Shown piece after piece: positions 30,867 through 39,187 of a stretch of DNA of 46,899 nt (within the stretch, counting starts at the first letter, position 1; every line of letters starts with the position of its first letter). This DNA is from an uncultured bacterium (GTDB lineage Bacteria > Bacillota > Clostridia > Oscillospirales > Oscillospiraceae): contig CAMGIN010000009.1 in assembly GCA_946056135.1 (NCBI GenBank), positions 1 through 46,899 on the forward strand. Reading direction: 5' to 3'. The notes beneath the pieces are model-generated. The model did not search any database, was not told the origin of the DNA, and saw nothing but the letters and a program-made list of their open reading frames with translations. The translations under genes and the position numbers were made by a program.

Positions 30867-31447
30867 CGCAGCGGGAAAAAATGCTGGCGGGGGAGCTGTA
30901 TGACTGCGGCGATCCAGAGCTGCTGAGCCGCTGGCACAGAGCAAAAGACCTGATCCGGGATTACAACCTGACAGACAGTACCGACACCGAACGGAAGGAT
31001 CGCATTTTGTCAGAACTACTGGGCGGCAGAGGCAAAAACCTTTGGATCACCGCCCCCTTTTATGTGGATTACGGCAGCAACATCTACTTTGGCAATAACT
31101 GCGAAGTCAACATGAACTGCACCTTTCTGGATGACAACCGCATCGTGATCGGTGACAATGCTCTGATCGCCCCGAACGTCCAAATCTACACCGCCTTTCA
31201 TCCCACCAATGCGGCAGACCGCTTCGGGGGCCCAAAAGCGGATGGCTCCTTTGCCTTCTGCAAAACACAGACCGCCCCGGTCATCATCGGCAAGAACGTA
31301 TGGATCGGAGGCGGCGCAATCCTCATGCCCGGCGTTACCATCGGGGATAACGTTGTCATCGGAGCCGGAAGTGTTGTGACGCGGGATATTCCTGCCAACA
31401 CAATTGCCTGCGGCGTCCCTTGCAGAGTAATCCGGAAAAATGAATAA
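30863..31447 (+). CDS. Maltose/galactoside O-acetyltransferase family protein
   Basis: A 194-residue hexapeptide acetyltransferase. An N-terminal helical MAC domain (MTQREKMLAGELYDCGDPEL) is followed by a left-handed beta-helix (IYFGNNCEVNMNC, IGDNALIAPNVQI) containing the catalytic His in YTAFHPTNA, and by the closing NTIACGVPCRVIR. It transfers acetyl from acetyl-CoA to a sugar hydroxyl; the real substrate is unknown and detoxification of excess sugars is the usual suggestion. Coupled to the CYTH gene by a 4-base overlap. Confidence 0.9.
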   Translation: MTQREKMLAGELYDCGDPELLSRWHRAKDLIRDYNLTDSTDTERKDRILSELLGGRGKNLWITAPFYVDYGSNIYFGNNCEVNMNCTFLDDNRIVIGDNALIAPNVQIYTAFHPTNAADRFGGPKADGSFAFCKTQTAPVIIGKNVWIGGGAILMPGVTIGDNVVIGAGSVVTRDIPANTIACGVPCRVIRKNE

Positions 31448-31462
31448 AACAGGAGAAAAAGC

Positions 31463-32152
31463 ATGGCAAACCTAGAGAAACTGTTTTCCAAGTATGACCG
31501 TCTTGTTCTGTTCGACACAGAGACCACCGGCCTGTACTACAGCCGGGATGAGATCATTGAATTTGCCGCCGTGGCTGTGGAGCTGGTTGGCGGCGAGCCT
31601 CAGATTGTCCGGGAGTATGACGAGCTGGTGGCTCTGTCCCCCGGCGGTTTTGTTCCCCCGAAGATCGAGCAGCTCACCGGCATCTCCACCCAGGATCTGC
31701 GGGAGCGGGGCCTGCCCAAAACCCGGGTCTGCCGGGATATCGCGGAGCTGATCCAGGGCAACACCCTATTGCTTGCCTACAATGCCCATTTCGACCTGAG
31801 CTTCCTGTTCTACATGCTGCTCAGGGACGGGGATCCCGCTATCCTGAAGGGGAAGGACAAACTGGATCTGCTGACCGTCTACCGGGACCGCCACAGCTAC
31901 CCCCACCGGCTGTGCAATGCCATCGAGCAGTATGGTCTCTCCGGCAAGGTAGTCAACTCTCACCGGGCGGTGGACGATGTTATTGCTACGGTAGCCGTCA
32001 TGGAGGAAATGGAAAAGGAAAGGGACGACTTAGATTGTTATGTCAACCTATTTGGCTACAACCCCAAATATGGCATTGAGGGAAAAGCCATCAGCTCCGT
32101 GACCTACAAGCCCCAGCCCTATAACCCCAAACGTCCCCTGTACGAAGCATAA
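31463..32152 (+). CDS. DnaQ-like 3'-5' exonuclease (DEDDh)
   Basis: A 229-residue exonuclease. Exo I is FDTETTG (Asp18, Glu20), Exo II is NAHFDLSF, and Exo III is the HRAVDDV segment with the catalytic His and Asp, so all DEDDh residues are kept. It resembles the epsilon/PolC proofreading fold but stands alone, with an extra C-terminal tail (about 190-229) that I do not recognise. AGGAG precedes the ATG. DNA or RNA trimming is possible; partner unknown. Confidence 0.88.
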   Translation: MANLEKLFSKYDRLVLFDTETTGLYYSRDEIIEFAAVAVELVGGEPQIVREYDELVALSPGGFVPPKIEQLTGISTQDLRERGLPKTRVCRDIAELIQGNTLLLAYNAHFDLSFLFYMLLRDGDPAILKGKDKLDLLTVYRDRHSYPHRLCNAIEQYGLSGKVVNSHRAVDDVIATVAVMEEMEKERDDLDCYVNLFGYNPKYGIEGKAISSVTYKPQPYNPKRPLYEA

Positions 32153-32177
32153 ATCGATACATATGGGAGGTAACTTT

Positions 32178-33368
32178 ATGTTAAATGAATCCGCCTACGC
32201 TTTGGGCGCCAACCGCTCCTGCATCCGGGACCTGTTCGAATACGGCCGTCAGCGGGCCGCTGTGGTGGGAGAGGAAAATGTCTTCGACTATTCCCTTGGC
32301 AACCCCTCCATTCCCTCGCCCCCGGAAGTAAATGAGACCGTCCATGCAATTCTCCAGGATACCGACTCCCTGCTGGTCCATGGCTACACCTCCGCGGTGG
32401 GTGACTATGCCACCCGGAAGGCCATTTCCGACGATCTGAATGCCCGGTACGGTGCGCTGACTGCTCCGGAGGATTTCTTCATCGGCTGCGGTGCCGCGCC
32501 GGAGCTGGTGGCGGTGTTCCGGGCCCTGGCAATTCCCGGTGGGGAACTCCTGGCCATTGCCCCCTATTTTCCGGAGTACAAGCCCTTCGCGGAGGAGGCG
32601 GGACTGACCTTCCAGGTCGTTCCTCCAGACGTACCTTCCTTCCAGATCGATTTGGATGCCGTAAAGCGGATGATTACCCCCAACACCCAGGCTATTCTGA
32701 TTAACTCCCCCAACAATCCCTCCGGTGTGGTTTACACCCGGGAGACCCTGATAGCCCTGCGCAGAGTCATTACCGAAAAGATCATGGAGTACGGACACAC
32801 CATCTACCTGATTGCGGACGAACCCTACCGGGAGCTGGCCTACGGCGTGGAGGTTCCCTTCATCCCCCACATCTATTCCGACACCATCATCTGCTACTCC
32901 TACTCCAAGTCCTTGTCCCTGCCCGGCGAACGGATCGGCTATATCTATGTGCCCGGCGACGCCACCGAGAGCAAGCGTCTTTATGCTGCCATCGCCGGTG
33001 CGGCTCGGGCGGCAGGTCATGTCTGCGCCCCCAGCCTGTGGCAGAAGGTTATTGCCCGGTGTGCCCACCTGCGGCCGGACCTTAAGAGCTATGACCGCAA
33101 CCGGAAAGCCCTGTACGAGGGGCTGACAGCCATGGGCTACGAAATGGCCAAGCCCGACGGCGCCTTCTACCTGTTCATCAAAGCCCCCGGTGGAGACGCC
33201 AATTACTTCTCCGAATGCGCCAAGGAAAAGGACCTGCTGCTGGTGCCGGGAGACGGCTTCGGCTGTCCCGGATATTTCCGGATCTGCTACTGCGTCAGCT
33301 ATGAGATGATCCAGCGGAGCTTGCCCGTGTTTGCGGCACTGATGGAAGAATTCCGTGAAGAAGAATAA
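32178..33368 (+). CDS. PLP-dependent class I/II aminotransferase
   Basis: A 396-residue fold-type I aminotransferase. Motifs: DYSLGNPSIPSPPEV near the start, NSPNNPSGVVY for the substrate loop, IADEPYRELAY and the PLP lysine in SYSKSLSLPGERIGY. It is most like the aspartate/aromatic aminotransferases of Oscillospiraceae; the amino donor and acceptor cannot be told. The ATG at 32178 follows GGGAGG; an ATG 15 bases earlier overlaps the ribosome site. Last gene of the operon that starts at 30276; a strong terminator follows. Confidence 0.87.
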   Translation: MLNESAYALGANRSCIRDLFEYGRQRAAVVGEENVFDYSLGNPSIPSPPEVNETVHAILQDTDSLLVHGYTSAVGDYATRKAISDDLNARYGALTAPEDFFIGCGAAPELVAVFRALAIPGGELLAIAPYFPEYKPFAEEAGLTFQVVPPDVPSFQIDLDAVKRMITPNTQAILINSPNNPSGVVYTRETLIALRRVITEKIMEYGHTIYLIADEPYRELAYGVEVPFIPHIYSDTIICYSYSKSLSLPGERIGYIYVPGDATESKRLYAAIAGAARAAGHVCAPSLWQKVIARCAHLRPDLKSYDRNRKALYEGLTAMGYEMAKPDGAFYLFIKAPGGDANYFSECAKEKDLLLVPGDGFGCPGYFRICYCVSYEMIQRSLPVFAALMEEFREEE

Positions 33369-33380
33369 ACATACGAAACC

Positions 33381-33417
33381 GCGCGCCGGGAGGGGATTCC
33401 CAGCGCGCGATTTTTTA
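33381..33417 (+). terminator. Terminator of the 30276-33368 operon
   Basis: Stem CGCGCGC/GCGCGCG (33381-33387 with 33404-33410) plus inner GGGA/TCCC pairing, followed by ATTTTTT. Confidence 0.92.
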
Positions 33418-33540
33418 TGGTTATGCGGAACAAAGCTTCCGGTGTCTGCCCGGGTTAGCCAGAGCCACCAGGTCCATGATGGTGATACGGCGGAGCTTCT
33501 CCGACTCCTCGTTCCTCTCCTTGATTCGAATCTTTGCCGG

Positions 33541-34317
33541 TCATACCGCGAACAATTCGTCCAGAGTCCCGAAGCGGTAGCCTTCTTCCTCCCATTTGGT
33601 CAGCAGTTCATCCAGAATTTCCGCGTTGGTTTTGGACGTGGAATGCAGCAGCACCACTGCGCCGCTGTGGGTCCTTGGCAGCAGTTTGGCAAAGGCCTGC
33701 TCCGCTGTGGGCTGAGCATCGTTGTTCCAGTCCACATAGGCGAGGCTCCAGAATACCGTCTTATAGCCCAGTTCCTGGGCCATTTTCAGGTTTTCCTCAC
33801 TGTAGATTCCCTGGGGCGGGCGGTAGTATTTGGGCAGCTCCTGTCCGGTGATCTCCTTGTACAGTGCTTCCAGATCCCGCAGCTCCTTGGCAAAGGTTTC
33901 CTTGTCGGAGATCCTGCTCATGTCATAGTGGTGCATGGTGTGGTTGCCTACGGTGTGGCCTTCCTCCACCATTCGCCGCACCAGGTCGGCGTTCCGCTGG
34001 ATGTAGTTGCCCACCAGGAAAAAAGCGGCGGACACCTGGTGCTTTTTCAGCGTGTCCAGAATCTTCTCCGTGCAGCCGTTTTCATAGCCGGCGTCGAAGG
34101 TCAGGTACAGCACCTTCTCCCCTGTGTCCCCGATGTAGGCAGCATCGTAGCGCTTCAGCTGGTCCACGCCTGCGTTGCCAATGGGGGCCGCACCCTCCTG
34201 ACGGAAGCTCAGGCCCCAGGAGCCGGTTTCCAGCGCGCTGCCGGTAAATACCCCAATGGCTACCGTGATCGCCACAGCCAGGGCCAGAAGTAAGATCATC
34301 AGATCCCGTTTCCTCAT
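33541..34317 (-). CDS. pdaA: Delta-lactam (spore cortex) polysaccharide deacetylase PdaA
   Basis: A 258-residue protein with an N-terminal membrane anchor or signal (about 5-25) and a NodB domain. TFDAGYENG (73-81), NHTMHHYD (metal histidines) and YRPPQGIYS are the specific motif forms of PdaA, which makes muramic delta-lactam in spore cortex. Upstream of the ATG (34317) AAGGAGGGG lies in the right arm of a 12-bp hairpin, so the ribosome site may be masked. After the TGA stop the same frame stays open for 38 codons (PAKIRIKERNEESEKL...KLCSA), an odd protein-like run. Bases 33418-33540 hold nothing else. Confidence 0.9.
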   Translation of the reverse strand: MRKRDLMILLLALAVAITVAIGVFTGSALETGSWGLSFRQEGAAPIGNAGVDQLKRYDAAYIGDTGEKVLYLTFDAGYENGCTEKILDTLKKHQVSAAFFLVGNYIQRNADLVRRMVEEGHTVGNHTMHHYDMSRISDKETFAKELRDLEALYKEITGQELPKYYRPPQGIYSEENLKMAQELGYKTVFWSLAYVDWNNDAQPTAEQAFAKLLPRTHSGAVVLLHSTSKTNAEILDELLTKWEEEGYRFGTLDELFAV

Positions 34318-34321
34318 AAAA

Positions 34322-34363
34322 AATCCCCTCCTTAGGGACAATCTATGCCCAAAGGAGGGGATT
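34322..34363 (-). promoter_or_regulatory. Hairpin sequestering the pdaA ribosome site
   Basis: Perfect 12-bp arms 34322-34333 and 34352-34363 with a further GGG/CCC inside the loop. On the minus strand the 3' arm is AAGGAGGGGATT, which is the pdaA Shine-Dalgarno sequence, followed by a run of T up to the ATG. The hairpin can act both as terminator of the upstream ADP-ribosylglycohydrolase transcript and as a translational block of pdaA on read-through RNA. Confidence 0.65.
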
Positions 34364-34374
34364 ATACCCATTTT

Positions 34375-35475
34375 TTATTGTCCGCCGTGGAGATACTTAT
34401 AGTCCCAATCCAAGTCGAAAAGCTTGTTGCCCTTCTCCATGGGGCAGCCGGTATACAGATCGTCCGCCAGCTCCCGCAGGACCTCCGCAGGCTCCAGACA
34501 TTCCATGTAGAAATCCGGCAGAGCTTCCTCACCCAGACGCAGCCCCAGAATCGCACCCGCGATGGCCCCCACCGCAGCACTGCGGCCGGAGTGATTTACG
34601 GCAGTAATCATGGCGCTGTCGAAATCCCCGCCGCTGGTCAGGCAGGCGTAAACCGCTCCCGCAAGCACCTGAGCCGCGGAATCACATCCCAGCCGCTCCA
34701 TGACCTCCACCTGGTTCAGTCCCGGGGACTCGGCATAGGTGATGGCGTGGCGCACCAGGGTGGCGATTTCAAAGGCTTGACTGTACTGGTGGCCAAACTG
34801 CTCCTTCATGGCTTCCACTGCTTCGTTGACCAGGGGCTTTAAGGGCGCCCCCGGATTTCGCAGAAGTCTGCTCATGAGGTGGGCCAGCACCGCTCCCGAA
34901 AGAAAAGCTGTGGGACTGCCATGGGTCAGGGCTACAGCTTCCGCCCCCAGCCGGTCAATCTCCTGCTGGTCCATCCGGTCCTCATGGAAGAACAATCCCA
35001 CACCGATAGCGGTGGTGAGGGCGCAGGGAGAGCCGTCACTGTTGACGGGCGCCTCCAGGGTTCCCAGGTTGGGGCGGTTCAGGGTGTCCAGCATCCGGGT
35101 GTCCATGCAGTGCCGGCGGCACAGCTCAGCGCGACGAAGAAGCCAGCAGTAGGTTTTGCTGGGACGGCCCCAGGAACGCTGGGACGCTACCCATTCCCGG
35201 CTGCTCACGCCGATATATTTGATGAAGGGCGCCATTTTCCCCAGCATCTGACCCCGGGTCAGCCCCAGGAGCAGACCGTTGCAGGTAAACGCCGCCAGCT
35301 GAGTATAGGAGGTGACGTCGGCATAGCCGTTGACCAAGTCATAGCCCAGTAGGCCGTGGGGACCGTAGTCCTCCTGGATCTCCTGCCAGCTGCGGTTATC
35401 CACGGTATAGCCCATGGCATCGCCCACTGCCATTCCCAGCAGGCACCCCCGGTAGGACGATTGCGAAACAGCCAT
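34375..35475 (-). CDS. ADP-ribosylglycohydrolase-like protein with lost metal motifs
   Basis: A 366-residue protein of the DraG/ADP-ribosylglycohydrolase fold, with RGCLLGMAVGDAMG at 9-22 and a C-terminal GAIAGAILGLRLGEEAL. The dimagnesium ligands are altered: the usual SDDTQ near residue 56 is TSYTQ, and the usual HSGDSDSTGAI is HSGRSAAVGAI (296-306). Catalysis is therefore doubtful; it may bind ADP-ribose or related ligands without cleaving. The ATG at 35475 follows GGAGGGG. No ADP-ribosyltransferase gene is nearby. Confidence 0.82.
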   Translation of the reverse strand: MAVSQSSYRGCLLGMAVGDAMGYTVDNRSWQEIQEDYGPHGLLGYDLVNGYADVTSYTQLAAFTCNGLLLGLTRGQMLGKMAPFIKYIGVSSREWVASQRSWGRPSKTYCWLLRRAELCRRHCMDTRMLDTLNRPNLGTLEAPVNSDGSPCALTTAIGVGLFFHEDRMDQQEIDRLGAEAVALTHGSPTAFLSGAVLAHLMSRLLRNPGAPLKPLVNEAVEAMKEQFGHQYSQAFEIATLVRHAITYAESPGLNQVEVMERLGCDSAAQVLAGAVYACLTSGGDFDSAMITAVNHSGRSAAVGAIAGAILGLRLGEEALPDFYMECLEPAEVLRELADDLYTGCPMEKGNKLFDLDWDYKYLHGGQ

Positions 35476-35509
35476 TGAACAGTCCCCTCCTCCCCAAAAC
35501 GTTATTTTT

Positions 35510-35538
35510 ATTATAGCTGTCTTCCCGGGAAAAGGCAA
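35510..35538 (-). promoter_or_regulatory. Promoter of the ADP-ribosylglycohydrolase-like gene
   Basis: On the minus strand TTGCCT (35533-35538) and perfect TATAAT (35510-35515), 17-base spacing, 35 bases before the ATG. Confidence 0.8.
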
Positions 35539-35568
35539 GGAAAATATGCCTCTTCGGGAATCATTTGT

Positions 35569-36930
35569 TTACATAATATTTTTGAGAACCACCAGCGCCT
35601 TTTGCAGCTGCTCCTCCTTCAGGCCAGAATAGTTCACCACAAGGCAATGCTGATCCTCAGCTCCATCGTGATAGTATTCGCTCAGGGCCTTTACCCGGAT
35701 CCCTGCCGTCTCCAGCCGTTCTGTCAAGGCATGGTCCGAAAGAAACGTGTCCACCTTCAGCAGAAAATGCAGTCCCGCATCCTGCTCCTGGATCGTCAGA
35801 CGACTGGAAAAAGCACACGCTTCCAGACTGGCCACCAGGGTATTCCGGCGGTTTCTGTAAAATTTCCGCATGCGGTTGATGTGCTTTTCAAAATAGCCCC
35901 GGCTGAGAAACCGGGCCAGCGTGTACTGTTCAAAGCTGGGCACCGTGCAGCTGTAGAACCCCAGCTGGGCCTGGAACTGCTCCATCAGGCCTGTGGGCAG
36001 AACCATATAGCTGATACGGATGGACGGAGCCAGGCTCTTGGAGAAGGTGTTCATGTAGATCACCCGGCCGCTGCTGTCCAGGGACTGCATGGCGGGTTTG
36101 GGATGGGCGTCGAACCGGAACTCACTGTCATAGTCGTCCTCGATGATCCACTTTCCCGCTTTGGCCCAGTCCAGCAGCTCCGTCCGGCGGCTGACCGGAG
36201 TCACCAAACCTGTGGGAAAATGGTGGGAAGGAGAGAAGTGCAGCACATCGGCGTCCCGCAGGCTTTCCGGCACCACGCCCCGGCTGTCCATAGGAGCGCT
36301 GACGCAGCGGACGCCACCGGCAGCATAGATCTTTCGGATCTTGTCATAGCCTGGTTCCTCCACGGCGTAGGTCTTGTCCCGGCCCAGCAGCTGGATCAGC
36401 AGATTGTACAGAAAATCCGTACCCGCGCCGATGAGGATATTGTCCGGGTCCACATGCATCCCCCGGAAGGCTGCCAGGTGGTCTGCGATGGCCTGCCGCA
36501 GTTCTGGGATTCCCCGATTGGGCAGGGGCAGCAGCAGGGCTTCCCCATAGTCCAGCATGACCTCCCGCTGCAGCCGGGACCAAACGGAGAAGGGAAACTG
36601 CTCCGTGCCGTTGGCGGTCAGGTCCAGCAGGTATTCCCGGGGAACCGCCGCCTGGAGGGGCTGGCTGGGCAGGGATTGGACCCGGCGCTCCACCGCTTCC
36701 ACGAAGTAGCCCACCTTTTCCTGGGAGCGGATATAGCCCTCGGAGAGCAGCTGGTTGTAGGCAGTCTCCACAGTGATCCGGCTGACCTCCAGATTTTGGG
36801 CCAGGGTTCGCTTGGAGGGCAGCTTTTCCCCGGGGTTCAGGCTGCCGGAGAGAATGTCGCCCCGGATACAGCGGTACAGCGCCTCATACAGCGGCACGCC
36901 GGGGGATTTTTTCAGCTCATAGGTTAACAT
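35569..36930 (-). CDS. MocR/GabR-type regulator: GntR winged helix fused to a PLP aminotransferase domain
   Basis: A 453-residue fusion. Residues about 10-75 form a GntR winged helix (LPSKRTLAQNLEVSRITVETAYNQLLSEGYI), followed by a linker and a fold-type I aminotransferase domain to the end, with NTFSKSLAPSIRI keeping the PLP lysine and DDYDSEFR preserved. Such proteins sense PLP adducts and usually control PLP, GABA or amino-acid genes. It starts four bases after the hemL stop, so it is probably co-transcribed with the tetrapyrrole operon. The ribosome site is weak (TAGAG), so coupling is likely. Its target is not known. Confidence 0.88.
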   Translation of the reverse strand: MLTYELKKSPGVPLYEALYRCIRGDILSGSLNPGEKLPSKRTLAQNLEVSRITVETAYNQLLSEGYIRSQEKVGYFVEAVERRVQSLPSQPLQAAVPREYLLDLTANGTEQFPFSVWSRLQREVMLDYGEALLLPLPNRGIPELRQAIADHLAAFRGMHVDPDNILIGAGTDFLYNLLIQLLGRDKTYAVEEPGYDKIRKIYAAGGVRCVSAPMDSRGVVPESLRDADVLHFSPSHHFPTGLVTPVSRRTELLDWAKAGKWIIEDDYDSEFRFDAHPKPAMQSLDSSGRVIYMNTFSKSLAPSIRISYMVLPTGLMEQFQAQLGFYSCTVPSFEQYTLARFLSRGYFEKHINRMRKFYRNRRNTLVASLEACAFSSRLTIQEQDAGLHFLLKVDTFLSDHALTERLETAGIRVKALSEYYHDGAEDQHCLVVNYSGLKEEQLQKALVVLKNIM

Positions 36931-36934
36931 AACT

Positions 36935-38200
36935 CTATCGGAAGATTTTTTGGGCCGCGTCGATGATCCGTTGGATGTCCTCGTCCGTGTGGGCACTACT
37001 CAGGAACATGGCCTCGAACTGGCTGGGAGCGGCGTAGATGCCCCGCTGCAGCAGGCCGTTGTACCACAGACGGAAGCGCTCCGGATCGGAGGAACGGGCC
37101 TGATCGTAGCCGATAACGCTCTGCTCCGTGAAGAACACCGTCAGCAGGGAACCCACCCGGTTCACCTGGGACGGGATGCCGGACAGGGCTTCCTTCAGTC
37201 CCGTTTCCAGCATGGCACCCTTCCGGTCCAGCCCAGTGTAGATTTCCGGGCTGCTGTTCAGAATTTTCAGCTGAGCCAGGCCCGCCGCCATGGCCACGGG
37301 GTTGCCGGACAGGGTGCCCGCCTGATACACAGGGCCCAGGGGAGCCACCAGCTCCATCAGCTTCCGGCTGCCGCCGTAGGCGCCTACCGGCATGCCGCCG
37401 CCGATGATCTTGCCGTAGGTCACCAGATCCGCCCGGACGCCGTAGTATTCCTGAGCGCCGCCGGGGGCCAGACGGAATCCGGTGATGACCTCGTCCAGGA
37501 TCAGCAGGGCCCCGGATTCGTCGCAGAGTCTGCGCAGGCCCTGCAGGAAGCCGGGCTGAGGCGGCACCACGCCCATGTTCGCTGCCACCGGCTCCACGAT
37601 CACCGCCGCCACCTGTCCGGGATTGGCCTTCAGCAGTCCCTCCACGCTGGCAAGGTCATTATAGGAAGCGGTCAGGGTGTCCCCGGCAATCTCTCTGGGC
37701 ACACCGGCGGAGTCCGGCGCGCCGCCGGTGAGGGCACCGGAACCGGCTTTCACCAGCATGGAGTCGGAATGACCGTGATAGCAGCCCGCAAATTTGATGA
37801 TTTTGCTGCGGCCAGTGGCTCCACGGGCCAGCCGCAGGGCAGACATAACCGCCTCGGTGCCGGAGTTGACCATGCGGACCATCTCCACACCGGTCATCTG
37901 GCAGGCCAGCTCCGCCATCTCCACCTCCACCGCCGTAGGCGCGCCGAAGCTGAGACTCTTCTTCACGGCCTCCACCACGGCACGCTCCACTTCCTCCCGG
38001 CAGTGGCCCAGGATCAGAGGACCCCAGGAGCAGATCAGGTCGATATATTCCTTTCCATCCACGTCCCAGACATGGCTTCCCAAGCCCCGGTCCAGAAACC
38101 GGGGATAGGTGCCCACGCCTCGGCAGGCCCGCACCGGGGAATTGACACCGCCGGGCAGGACCTTCTGGGCATCTTCAAACAACTGTTCCGATTTCGTCAT
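36935..38200 (-). CDS. hemL: Glutamate-1-semialdehyde 2,1-aminomutase
   Basis: A 421-residue PLP enzyme of the aminotransferase class III fold. It begins FEDAQKVLPGGVNSPVRA, has MVNSGTEAVMSALRLARG, and the PLP lysine is in TYGKIIGGGMPVGAYGG. It makes 5-aminolevulinate from glutamate-1-semialdehyde, the product of HemA. The ATG overlaps the hemB stop by one base (TAATG) and GGAG precedes it. Length is normal. Confidence 0.95.
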   Translation of the reverse strand: MTKSEQLFEDAQKVLPGGVNSPVRACRGVGTYPRFLDRGLGSHVWDVDGKEYIDLICSWGPLILGHCREEVERAVVEAVKKSLSFGAPTAVEVEMAELACQMTGVEMVRMVNSGTEAVMSALRLARGATGRSKIIKFAGCYHGHSDSMLVKAGSGALTGGAPDSAGVPREIAGDTLTASYNDLASVEGLLKANPGQVAAVIVEPVAANMGVVPPQPGFLQGLRRLCDESGALLILDEVITGFRLAPGGAQEYYGVRADLVTYGKIIGGGMPVGAYGGSRKLMELVAPLGPVYQAGTLSGNPVAMAAGLAQLKILNSSPEIYTGLDRKGAMLETGLKEALSGIPSQVNRVGSLLTVFFTEQSVIGYDQARSSDPERFRLWYNGLLQRGIYAAPSQFEAMFLSSAHTDEDIQRIIDAAQKIFR

Positions 38201-39183
38201 TATCCCAAATCTCCTTTTTTCATGGCCTGGGCCAGCTCCTTGGCAAAGTAGGTGATAAGGATGTCCGCACCGGCCCGGTAGACGGACAGGGCGCTTTCGC
38301 ACATGACTCGGTACTCATCAATGAGCCCGGCCTTTCCGGCAGCCTTGATCATGGCGTATTCGCCGCTGACGGAGTAAGCTGCCAGAGGCAGGTCAAAGGC
38401 GTCCGCGCACTCCCGGATGATGTCCAGATAGCTCAGGGCGGGCTTGACCATCAGAATATCCGCACCCTCCTGAACGTCCAGAGCGCACTCCTTTAACGCT
38501 TCCTTCCGGTTGTGGGGGTCCATCTGATAGCCACGGCGGTCCCCGAAGGCAGGGGCGGACCCGGCGGCTTCCCGGAAGGGACCGTAGAAAGCGGAGGCGT
38601 ATTTGGCGGAATAGGACATAATGGGGATGGTCTCAAAGCCGTTTTCATCCAGCACCGCCCGGATGGCGGCAACCCGTCCGTCCATCATGTCGGAAGGGGC
38701 CACCATATCCGCGCCCGCCTGGACATGGGACAGGGCGGTTTTGGCCAGAACCTCCAGCGTTTTATCATTGTCCACAGTATGACCGTGTAGAATACCGCAG
38801 TGTCCGTGGTCAGTGTACTCGCACATACACACGTCGGTGATGACATAGCAGTCAGGATATTGTTCCTTGATGGCACGGATGCCCTGCTGCACAACGCCCT
38901 CCGGGTCCCAAGCGGAGGAACCGCATGCGTCCTTATGGGCGGGGATGCCGAACAGCAGCACCCGGTTAACCCCGGCCTCCCGGCACCGAGCGATCTCCTC
39001 ACAGACCCGGTCTGGGGAATAGCGCCACTGACCGTCCAGAGAAGGAATCGGCTCCCGGATGTCAGTTCCTTCTACCAAAAACAGGGGGTAGACCAGGCTG
39101 TCCGGGGACACCCTGGTCTCCCGTACCATACGGCGCAGGGTATCGCTGGTCCGCAGTCTGCGGGGACGAATGACAAGATCCAT
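38200..39183 (-). CDS. hemB: Porphobilinogen synthase (5-aminolevulinate dehydratase)
   Basis: A 327-residue enzyme with RPRRLR and TRVSPDSLVYPLFLVEG at the N-terminus. The zinc site is CMCEYTDHGHCG (three cysteines, so a zinc-dependent form), and the two active lysines are in SYSAKYASAFYGPFR and MVKPALSYLD. It joins two 5-aminolevulinates to porphobilinogen. AGGAG before the ATG overlaps the end of cobA-hemD, four bases upstream. Confidence 0.96.
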   Translation of the reverse strand: MDLVIRPRRLRTSDTLRRMVRETRVSPDSLVYPLFLVEGTDIREPIPSLDGQWRYSPDRVCEEIARCREAGVNRVLLFGIPAHKDACGSSAWDPEGVVQQGIRAIKEQYPDCYVITDVCMCEYTDHGHCGILHGHTVDNDKTLEVLAKTALSHVQAGADMVAPSDMMDGRVAAIRAVLDENGFETIPIMSYSAKYASAFYGPFREAAGSAPAFGDRRGYQMDPHNRKEALKECALDVQEGADILMVKPALSYLDIIRECADAFDLPLAAYSVSGEYAMIKAAGKAGLIDEYRVMCESALSVYRAGADILITYFAKELAQAMKKGDLG

Positions 39184-39187
39184 ATGT

